Source: Actinomycetota bacterium (GTDB taxonomy: Bacteria > Actinomycetota > Acidimicrobiia > Acidimicrobiales > Ilumatobacteraceae). Taken from it: 6,396 nt of DNA. Shown one piece after another: positions 1 through 5,010 of the stretch (positions are counted from its first letter, which is position 1; the number at the start of each line of letters is the position of its first letter). Under the pieces are notes generated by a model. That model was given only the letters and a program-made list of their open reading frames with translations, searched no databases and had not been told where the DNA came from. A program made the translations under genes and the position numbers. The DNA lies in NCBI GenBank assembly GCA_026393655.1, contig JAPKZT010000289.1, positions 2,563 to 8,958 on the forward strand, read 5' to 3'.

Positions 1-544
1 TGTATCGCTGGTGTGCGGCGAACGGCCACTGTTCATCGTTGACGATATGCATGTGTAGGTTCGCCCTAACCGCCGGCACTTGAATCTCGCGCCTCGCAAT
101 CAAATAGTTGTACTTAGACAACTTGAGGTACATCTGAATCTGCCCAGGGTTCACACCGGCGGGTATGTTGAGTTCGTCTGCGGCGTCTCGTCCGCTGAGA
201 ACAATGTCTAGGTCATTTCGCAGATCGTCGACAATCGATGGATGTGCGTATCCGTTGACATGCTTGGCTCGTGGGCGCACCCACCGGCGAAATGCATCAC
301 GTGCGTCTGAGTCACTTGATATCACTGCGTTGCTGATTGCTTGCCACGCTGCTGCCTGCGTAAGTGGTCGGCCAGGTTTGCCACGGACACGTTGTGATTG
401 ATTGACTTCGTCGATGTGCAGCACCCATCGGTTTCCGATTCGTTCGGCATTCAAATTGCCCCGCTCGATCAGTTTTTGGATGGCTTTGGCCGACACGTTT
501 AATCTTTCCGCGGCTTCAGTCAATGTCACGTAATCTTCAATCAT
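1..544 (-). CDS. Helix-turn-helix (excisionase/HTH_17-like) domain protein, C-terminus off the left edge
   Basis: The minus strand is open from an ATG at 544-542 to the window edge, giving 181 residues with no stop. Residues 5-45 (beginning YVTLTEAAERLNVSAKAIQK, with IGNRWVLHIDEV shortly after) form a short helix-turn-helix plus wing of the MerR/excisionase-like HTH_17 type, so DNA binding is likely. A basic linker follows, with GRPLTQAAAWQAI at 58-70. The rest is a region of about 110 residues that I cannot assign to a characterised domain; near the edge it contains HMHIVNDEQWPF (165-175). The start is supported by a TACAAT -10 box ending 7 nt upstream, which suggests a leaderless mRNA. The gene is divergent from abiE. 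HTH proteins of this build often lie next to toxin or nucleotidyltransferase genes in actinobacteria (recollection, not proof). It could instead be a stand-alone regulator. The frame and the HTH are well supported; the function is not. Confidence 0.8.
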   Translation of the reverse strand, partial: MIEDYVTLTEAAERLNVSAKAIQKLIERGNLNAERIGNRWVLHIDEVNQSQRVRGKPGRPLTQAAAWQAISNAVISSDSDARDAFRRWVRPRAKHVNGYAHPSIVDDLRNDLDIVLSGRDAADELNIPAGVNPGQIQMYLKLSKYNYLIARREIQVPAVRANLHMHIVNDEQWPFAAHQRY

Positions 545-551
545 TTGCGTA

Positions 552-557
552 ATTGTA
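552..557 (-). promoter_or_regulatory. Putative -10 box (TACAAT) of the leftward HTH gene
   Basis: On the minus strand TACAAT is followed by 7 nt (TACGCAA) and then the ATG at 544-542. This spacing puts the transcription start at or beside the start codon, as expected for a leaderless transcript. No good -35 hexamer is seen at 17 bp (the hexamer there is GAATCT). A short dyad, ATTCG-N6-CGAAT (577-592), covers the -35 area and could be an operator. No Shine-Dalgarno sequence precedes the ATG. Confidence 0.45.
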
Positions 558-620
558 TCAGTACGGAGACAAATAGATTCGGTAGCTCGAATTTTGCAGT
601 GTTACTTCTTTGCGAACAAA

Positions 621-645
621 GCCATTTGCGCTGGTCACAAATGGC
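621..645. repeat. Inverted repeat GCCATTTG-N9-CAAATGGC, candidate AbiEi operator
   Basis: The arms are perfect 8-bp complements around a 9-nt centre. The core reads ATTT-N11-AAAT, the same spacing as the dyad at 718-736. AbiEi antitoxins are known to repress their own promoter by binding inverted repeats upstream of the operon, so an operator role is plausible but inferred. There is no T-tract after either arm, which argues against an intrinsic terminator. Confidence 0.5.
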
Positions 646-670
646 GGTAAATCTTTCAAAGTGGACTTCA

Positions 671-684
671 GCCTGGAGCCAGGC
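671..684. repeat. Short dyad GCCTGG-AG-CCAGGC
   Basis: This has perfect 6-bp arms around 2 nt, in the middle of the divergent region. As RNA the 2-nt loop would be too tight, so the outer pairs would form a shorter hairpin. As DNA it could be a protein-binding site. No poly-T follows on either strand. Its role is unknown. Confidence 0.35.
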
Positions 685-717
685 GTAAATATCTGTACGC
701 TTGAGTTTCATCTGATC

Positions 718-736
718 ATTTAACTCGTGGTTAAAT
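718..736. repeat. Inverted repeat ATTTAAC-N5-GTTAAAT, candidate AbiEi operator
   Basis: The arms are perfect 7-bp complements around TCGTG. Outer half-sites and spacing (ATTT-N11-AAAT) match the dyad at 621-645. The two centres are 94 bp apart, close to a whole number of helical turns. It lies about 50 bp upstream of the putative abiE -10 box. An operator role is inferred from position and from known AbiEi autoregulation. Confidence 0.5.
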
Positions 737-786
737 AATCCGTAGATTTTAGAGAAAAATATCCTTTGTGGATTCGAAATTGGACC

Positions 787-792
787 TATTAT
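787..792 (+). promoter_or_regulatory. Putative -10 box (TATTAT) of the abiE operon
   Basis: TATTAT is followed by 6 nt (TGTACT) and then GTG at 799, the layout of a leaderless actinobacterial transcript. The -35 is poor (TTTGTG or TTGTGG at about 765-771, with a 15-16 bp spacer). The box lies inside the open frame if the upstream TTG at 766 is taken as the start, which is one reason to prefer the GTG at 799. Confidence 0.45.
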
Positions 793-798
793 TGTACT

Positions 799-1548
799 GT
801 GAGTTCAAAAGTACGACATTCTCTAATCAAGGCACTTCATGTATCTGTTCCGCATGGTCGGCCGATGGACTTGGCAGTGCTGAATGCGCAAGGCGTCTCT
901 GCTTTCTTGGCGGCCAAATATGTTCGAAGTGGCTGGTTAGAGCGTCTCGAACAAGGGGTGTACGCCTTTGCTGGAGACACGCTGAATCGTGATCAATGTC
1001 TGCTGTTTTTGCAAGGCCAGATAACTGGTCTGCATGTGGCAGGAAAAACTGCTCTGGCGTGGCAAGGGGTGCGCCATAATTTGTCTCCCAATGAGCACTT
1101 GATGCTGTGGGGTGATGACAAGCGAGCAAAGTTACCCAAATGGTTTATCGAGCGGTTCCCGGCTAAATATCGAGCCACAACACTTTTTTCATCGATATCG
1201 ACTGCTTCAGGAATCGGTACGCCACTCGGATTATTGGAGGGTGTTCGAGTCTCCGTGCCAGAGCGAGCTGTGCTGGAGATGTTGTACGAAGTTGGAAGGT
1301 CACACGATCTAGAAGAGGCTCGGAACTTGTTTGAGAGTGTGCGTGGCTTACGGCTTCAAGTCATGGGAGAACTTCTGTCTCAGTGCACCAGTGTCAAAAC
1401 TGTTCGTCTCTTCTTACTCTGGGCGAAGGAAACCGAAGTACTGAATGTCAGCTTGCTACGAGAGAAATATTCACTTCCTGTCGGTAGTTCGTTCAGGTGG
1501 ATGGGGCGTATGGCCGACGGCACGCTACTAAGTTTGCCAAATGATTGA
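799..1548 (+). CDS. abiEi: Type IV toxin-antitoxin AbiEi-family antitoxin / transcriptional repressor
   Basis: This is the antitoxin of an AbiE module. It acts as a DNA-binding autorepressor and, through its C-terminal domain, counters the AbiEii toxin without needing to bind it (known for the family). With the GTG start at 799 the protein has 249 residues. Residues 1-60 are an N-terminal winged-helix of the AbiEi_3_N type, with the signature AKYVRSGWLERLEQGVYAFAG at 39-59. Residues about 70-249 match the AbiEi_3 C-terminal domain, including HVAGKTALAWQGVRHNL (79-95) and SVPERAVLEML (152-162). The open frame extends back to a TTG at 766, but those 11 extra residues look non-family. The GTG has a -10 box 6 nt upstream and no Shine-Dalgarno sequence. 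The last codons overlap abiEii by 8 nt, so the two proteins should be translationally coupled. The family call is strong; the exact start is moderately sure. Confidence 0.9.
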   Translation: MSSKVRHSLIKALHVSVPHGRPMDLAVLNAQGVSAFLAAKYVRSGWLERLEQGVYAFAGDTLNRDQCLLFLQGQITGLHVAGKTALAWQGVRHNLSPNEHLMLWGDDKRAKLPKWFIERFPAKYRATTLFSSISTASGIGTPLGLLEGVRVSVPERAVLEMLYEVGRSHDLEEARNLFESVRGLRLQVMGELLSQCTSVKTVRLFLLWAKETEVLNVSLLREKYSLPVGSSFRWMGRMADGTLLSLPND

Positions 1549-2464
1549 CCGAGGATATATCGATGCCGTAAGGCTTCTGTTGACAGTTGTGCCGGATGTT
1601 TTCAAGAATGAGATTTTTGCGATGAAGGGCGGAACAGCAATCAATTTGTTTGTACAGGATATGCCTCGTCTTTCAGTGGACATTGATGTTGTCTATTTAC
1701 CGCGCGATACATCAAGAGAAGAGGCGCTCCACGCGATTTCGGACGAACTCAAGTTAATTCAGAAGCGAGTCAAAAAATTGGGGTTATTGGTAGACCTAAA
1801 CAAATCCGGTTCAGATAGTGAAACCAAACTGTTTATCGCGGATGCGAATAGTCAGGTCAAAGTAGAAGTGAATAGCGTTTTCAGAGGAACAATTTTTCCG
1901 GTCGCACCCCGGTCGCTTACCGCCAAAACAACACAGATGTTCAGTGCGACAGTCAACGCACCTGTTCTGGCCGAAGCCGAGTTATATGGCAGCAAGATCG
2001 TTGCCGCACTGGATCGCCAGCATCCGCGTGACTTATTCGATGTGCTCAAACTTTATGAACAAGGTGGTCTGACGAAAGATATTTTGGAAGCATTCGTGAT
2101 TTACTTGGCAGGACACAACCGCCCAACGCACGAAGTACTTTTCGGTACTGATAAAAATATCAGTGCAAGTTATTTGAATAGTTTCCTGGGAATGACTTTT
2201 GAAGAATCACCTAGCCTCGAAAAACTGATTGACATCCGCGCACGGTTGCGTGTCGATATTGTTCGACTTCTTACAGAAAGACATCGAGGATTCTTGATTG
2301 GTTTGACTGAAATCAAGCCAGATTGGTCACTTCTTGATTGCGCGCATGCCGAGAGCCTGCCTGGGTTACGTTGGAAATTGATCAACTTGGAAAAGTTTCA
2401 GAAGAGTCGCCCTAACGACTTCGCCGAACATGTTGCAATACTTCGACGCGGGTTACTCGTTTAG
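1541..2464 (+). CDS. abiEii: Type IV toxin-antitoxin AbiEii-family nucleotidyltransferase toxin
   Basis: This cytoplasmic nucleotidyltransferase toxin (DUF1814 / AbiEii-AbiGii family) has 307 residues, a normal length. Motif I is KGGTAINLF (29-37) followed by RLSVDID (43-49), so the metal-binding acidic pair D47 and D49 is present. E110 in KVEVNSV is a plausible third carboxylate. The downstream family motif YGSKIVAALDRQHPRDLFDV (150-169) keeps K153, D159, R164, D165 and D168, so the enzyme appears catalytically intact. Family members bind nucleotides, and some relatives (the MenT toxins) modify the tRNA acceptor end; the target here is unknown. Expression is expected to trigger growth arrest during phage infection. 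The ATG overlaps the end of abiEi (ATGATTGA), implying coupled translation. No hairpin terminator is visible in the 40 nt that follow. By hand count, five sampled 60-nt rows of this gene average about 43% GC, below the catabolic genes to the right. Confidence 0.93.
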   Translation: MIDRGYIDAVRLLLTVVPDVFKNEIFAMKGGTAINLFVQDMPRLSVDIDVVYLPRDTSREEALHAISDELKLIQKRVKKLGLLVDLNKSGSDSETKLFIADANSQVKVEVNSVFRGTIFPVAPRSLTAKTTQMFSATVNAPVLAEAELYGSKIVAALDRQHPRDLFDVLKLYEQGGLTKDILEAFVIYLAGHNRPTHEVLFGTDKNISASYLNSFLGMTFEESPSLEKLIDIRARLRVDIVRLLTERHRGFLIGLTEIKPDWSLLDCAHAESLPGLRWKLINLEKFQKSRPNDFAEHVAILRRGLLV

Positions 2465-2504
2465 ATAAACAATTGAAATATCATGACGGCGTGAAAGAGA
2501 TTTC

Positions 2505-2921
2505 GTGAGTGTGCCTGTGTTCGTCGCCCAAGAAATCGGGCGCACCCTAGTTGACGAAAATAAATGGATGCCGACTGTCACCATCGATGTCTCGCAGTCG
2601 CCCGAGGTTGCAGACCTCGCCCGAGTTCATGCGGTCGAGGGAATAGGAGACGTCAGCACCCATGCGATTCGCCAAGATGATGCAGTCGTGCTTGGTGTGC
2701 AATTGACGAGCCCGGTACGGGCAATATTTGCGGTGGCTTTTAGTTATGTGCAACACCGAGAGTTTCTCAAAGATGTTGCCGAAGCGGGCGCGCTTATATT
2801 TGCAACAACAAACGTAGAAAATGCGATCGAGGATCAACCTTTGTGGCTGAGTGTCGACATTGACGGCAACGCATTACTTGAAACCCTCAGAAACTCACGT
2901 TGGTACGAGGCTGGGGATTGA
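2505..2921 (+). CDS. Hypothetical protein, 138 aa, no recognised family
   Basis: The GTG start at 2505 has a purine-rich ribosome-binding site AAAGAGA (2494-2500) 4 nt upstream. In-frame GTGs at 2511 and 2517 are alternative starts. I do not recognise the product. It looks like a soluble, mildly acidic alpha/beta protein, with one hydrophobic stretch (PVRAIFAVAFSYV, 70-82) that is too short and mixed to be a clear membrane helix. There is no signal peptide and no cysteine or metal motif. It lies 40 nt after abiEii and 37 nt before the double-NTF2 gene on the same strand, so it may be co-transcribed with either. A row sampled near its start (2581-2640) is about 65% GC, unlike abiEii, which fits it belonging to the resident chromosome rather than to the toxin module. 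The frame is convincing from the RBS and spacing; the function is unknown. Confidence 0.7.
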   Translation: MSVPVFVAQEIGRTLVDENKWMPTVTIDVSQSPEVADLARVHAVEGIGDVSTHAIRQDDAVVLGVQLTSPVRAIFAVAFSYVQHREFLKDVAEAGALIFATTNVENAIEDQPLWLSVDIDGNALLETLRNSRWYEAGD

Positions 2922-2958
2922 AAAGCGGTCACCTCCGAAACGAGTATCATCGCAGATT

Positions 2959-3915
2959 ATGAGCGAATCATTTCTCACAGGAGATAAGTTTTCCAAATTC
3001 ATTCTTCGAATTACTCACCAAATTTGGGAAGAGGGGGATGTGCTTGCAATCGCCATTCACTATGGGCAAGAAGTTGTTGTCAGATCGCCAAGTAGCACGA
3101 CTGTTGGTAATCAAACAGTCATTGACTCTACTTATGCCACGCTTCGTGAATTTCCTGATCGGCAATTGCTCGGTGAGGATGTAATTCACAACGGTTCGGA
3201 TGATGAAGAGTGGTTGTCTTCACATCGCATCTTCTCGACGGCGACTCATCTCGGAAATGGATACTTCGGAGAACCTTCGGGTTGTGCGCTGCGGTACAGG
3301 GTGATCGCCGACTGCGCAGTTCGCAATGGGGTTATTTTTGATGAGTGGTTAGTTCGCGACTTTGGGGCAATTGTTCGACAATTGGGCCGAACCCCTGAAG
3401 AGTTCGCGCGCACGCTTGTTAACTCGGCAGGTGGTTCGACTAGTGACGAGGATCTTAAATTTTCGATCGTGCCACCAATTTATCGACGTCGAGGAAATGA
3501 TCATTCGGCGGGACGGGCACTCGGCAAGGTCATCGCCGAGATGATCAAAGGCGACTTCGAATCTGTGTTCAGTCGTTTTGACCGGGCCGCCCAGTTTGAT
3601 TTGCCAGGTGGAATAGTGGTGAACGGTCGAGATGCTGGTCTCAGGGCGCTCAAAGATTTGCTTACCCCGCTGGTCTGTGATGATTTGGTTATTGAGCACG
3701 AAATGGGGCACTCTGACCCCGCGCGTGGTGAACGTGGAGCCGTGAGGGCAATAACAAGGGGGGTGCATGCAAAATCTGGGTGGCTCGGTGCGCCAACGAA
3801 AAAAGAATTAGCCGCGCTATCTATTTGGCACGCTGATTTCTTAGGTGAAAAGATTGGTCGCCTTTTTGTCTTGCAAGACGAGGTTGCGATGTGGCGTCAA
3901 GTTCTATCAGTTTGA
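2959..3915 (+). CDS. Protein with two tandem SnoaL-like / NTF2-like domains
   Basis: The product from the ATG at 2959 has 318 residues and contains two SnoaL-like (NTF2-fold, polyketide-cyclase / ketosteroid-isomerase superfamily) units. Unit 1, about residues 15-140, includes QIWEEGDVLAIAIHY (21-35), a conserved SSHRI (87-91) and an EWLVRD ending (129-134). Unit 2, about 180-318, includes GDFESVFSRFD (198-208) and ends LQDEVAMWRQ (305-314). The fold makes cone-shaped pockets used by hydrolases, isomerases and cyclases, so a small-molecule role in the cytoplasm is likely, but the reaction is not evident. The open frame runs back to a GTG at 2851; that start would overlap the preceding gene by 71 nt and add 36 residues unlike the family, so the ATG is preferred despite a weak RBS. 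The gene ends 45 nt before the lacI-type gene, which has its own promoter. The family call is moderately strong; pathway membership is inferred only from location. Confidence 0.75.
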   Translation: MSESFLTGDKFSKFILRITHQIWEEGDVLAIAIHYGQEVVVRSPSSTTVGNQTVIDSTYATLREFPDRQLLGEDVIHNGSDDEEWLSSHRIFSTATHLGNGYFGEPSGCALRYRVIADCAVRNGVIFDEWLVRDFGAIVRQLGRTPEEFARTLVNSAGGSTSDEDLKFSIVPPIYRRRGNDHSAGRALGKVIAEMIKGDFESVFSRFDRAAQFDLPGGIVVNGRDAGLRALKDLLTPLVCDDLVIEHEMGHSDPARGERGAVRAITRGVHAKSGWLGAPTKKELAALSIWHADFLGEKIGRLFVLQDEVAMWRQVLSV

Positions 3916-3923
3916 TTCTCGGC

Positions 3924-3952
3924 TTGCGAAAATGAATACGTATTCATATAAT
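3924..3952 (+). promoter_or_regulatory. Promoter of the LacI-hpsN-like operon (TTGCGA-17-TATAAT)
   Basis: The -35 hexamer TTGCGA (3924-3929, four of six consensus bases) and a perfect -10 TATAAT (3947-3952) are separated by exactly 17 bp. The -10 ends 8 nt before the GTG at 3961, so transcription should start at or within a base or two of the start codon, giving a leaderless mRNA. The spacer is occupied by a perfect palindrome. This is the best-formed promoter in the window. Confidence 0.8.
3932..3947. promoter_or_regulatory. Putative LacI-family operator ATGAATACGTATTCAT
   Basis: This is a 16-bp perfect palindrome with a central CG, the standard form of LacI-family operators, in which hinge helices bend the DNA at the central step. 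It fills the -35/-10 spacer and touches the first base of the -10, so binding would block RNA polymerase. It lies just upstream of a LacI-family gene, which implies autorepression. I found no second copy elsewhere in the window. Binding by this protein is inferred. Confidence 0.75.
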
Positions 3953-3960
3953 GTTCGTTA

Positions 3961-5010
3961 GTGGTTTCATCAGGTCGTAAAGCCAAAGGTTCTAAAGCCA
4001 AGAATTTAGTACCTGTTCACAATGCCTCGGTTACATCAATCGAAGTCGCAAAACACGCAGGCGTATCACAGTCGACTGTTGCTCGGGTGTTTGCACGTCC
4101 CGAGTTGGTTTCGGTGGCAACACGCCAAGAAGTGTTCCGTGTCGCCGAATCGCTCGGGTATCTTCCAAGTGCAATCGCGGCAGGAATGCGCAATCAACGC
4201 TCTGGACTTATTGGGGTTGTAGTTCCTTCATACGGTGAGTATTGGCAGGGCGTTATCTCAGAATTCTCGCGACAAATCAATGATGACTCGCGCCAACTAC
4301 TCCTCACAACATTTCGTGACGCTCAGGGTGTTGAGGGTGCAATTCGGTCAATCTCTCGTTATCGACTTGATGGTTTAGTGCTTGCATCGTCGACTATTGG
4401 TGTCGGTCAGATCTCAAGACTGATCAACTCGAGTATGCCGGTAGTTGCATTTAATCAACCCGATGCCGCAAATATTGCGCCACAGGTTGTCGTTGATAAC
4501 CAGCAAGGTGCAACAGATATCGCAATGCATTTGATCGAGTGCGGGGTGAAATCGGTTGCATTTGTTGGCGGTGTCGCACAGGCTTCTACAGATAAATTGC
4601 GATACAGGGGTGCTGTCGAAGCCTTCAGCGCCCAGGGTATTTCGTGCCCCTATATTCAAGCCGGAGCGTTTAACTACGACGCTGGTTTCAAAATCGGCGC
4701 GATGGCAGCCGTCGGCAATCAACTTCCCGATGCGTTTATGGTGGCGGCTGATGAGATTGCATTCGGTGTACTTGACGGTCTTCGAAAGCGAGGCGTAAGG
4801 GTGCCAGAAGATGTTCTCGTTACGGGCTTTGACGGCGTGCCCCAATCTTTTTGGGAGGGCTACGACTTAACTACCTTGGTGCAACCCATCGAACTTATGG
4901 TGACTGGCGCTCTCAAGTTATTGGTCGAGAAAAACTCTACTGACTCTGTCATTGTCGAGGGTCAACTTCGTATCGGTAATTCGACGAAAGTGAGAAATAA
5001 CCATGGCTGA
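3961..5010 (+). CDS. LacI-family transcriptional regulator
   Basis: The protein has 349 residues. After a Lys-rich N-terminal extension (1-23), residues 24-50 form the LacI helix-turn-helix (SIEVAKHAGVSQSTVARVF, 26-44). The conserved VFRVAESLGYLPSAIAAGM (58-76) and hinge follow, then a periplasmic-binding-protein-like effector domain (about 83-340), starting GLIGVVVPSYGEYWQGV. The end of the effector domain includes the typical PEDVLVTGFDG (282-292). It should bind as a dimer to the palindrome in its own promoter and respond to a small-molecule ligand. The hinge position usually held by Leu is Met76, which is a tolerated variation. The GTG at 3961 is the only in-frame start upstream of the HTH and is supported by the leaderless promoter. 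The gene overlaps the HpsN-like dehydrogenase by 8 nt, so its effector is probably a substrate or intermediate of that enzyme (inference). Confidence 0.93.
   Translation: MVSSGRKAKGSKAKNLVPVHNASVTSIEVAKHAGVSQSTVARVFARPELVSVATRQEVFRVAESLGYLPSAIAAGMRNQRSGLIGVVVPSYGEYWQGVISEFSRQINDDSRQLLLTTFRDAQGVEGAIRSISRYRLDGLVLASSTIGVGQISRLINSSMPVVAFNQPDAANIAPQVVVDNQQGATDIAMHLIECGVKSVAFVGGVAQASTDKLRYRGAVEAFSAQGISCPYIQAGAFNYDAGFKIGAMAAVGNQLPDAFMVAADEIAFGVLDGLRKRGVRVPEDVLVTGFDGVPQSFWEGYDLTTLVQPIELMVTGALKLLVEKNSTDSVIVEGQLRIGNSTKVRNNHG

Larger units (their letters stand above)
545..798. promoter_or_regulatory. Divergent control region between the HTH gene and abiEi
   Basis: This 254-bp stretch has no convincing gene. 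It carries putative -10 boxes near both ends and at least five perfect dyads: 577-592 (5-bp arms, 6-nt centre), 608-621 (CTTTG-CGAA-CAAAG), 621-645 (8-bp arms), 671-684 (GCCTGG-AG-CCAGGC) and 718-736 (7-bp arms). This is the place where an autoregulating AbiEi antitoxin and the divergent HTH protein would be expected to bind. Confidence 0.6.

Noticed and set aside
165..401. Plus-strand 78-aa open frame
   Set aside because: It lies antisense to the well-supported HTH gene, is Arg/Ser-rich as expected of a shadow frame, and has no family features.
608..684. Hairpins as intrinsic terminators
   Set aside because: None of the dyads is followed by a T-tract on either strand, and they lie upstream of two divergent genes where termination is not needed.
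766..798. TTG start giving an AbiEi protein 11 residues longer
   Set aside because: The added residues (MWIRNWTYYCT) do not look like the family N-terminus, and the segment contains the putative -10 box TATTAT with ideal spacing to the GTG at 799.
2465..2504. Terminator or strong promoter between abiEii and the 138-aa gene
   Set aside because: Only a 4-bp hairpin (GTTT-AGAT-AAAC, partly inside the end of abiEii) and an isolated TATCAT without a -35 are visible; neither is convincing.
2851..2958. GTG start for the double-NTF2 protein at 2851
   Set aside because: It would overlap the 138-aa gene by 71 nt and add 36 residues unlike SnoaL-type proteins; the ATG at 2959 begins at a sensible family boundary.
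3349..3768. Minus-strand 139-aa open frame
   Set aside because: It is antisense to the double-NTF2 gene, with no recognisable domain and no RBS; it looks like a shadow frame.
4414..4845. Minus-strand 143-aa open frame
   Set aside because: It is antisense to the effector domain of the LacI-family gene, whose frame is strongly supported by homology.
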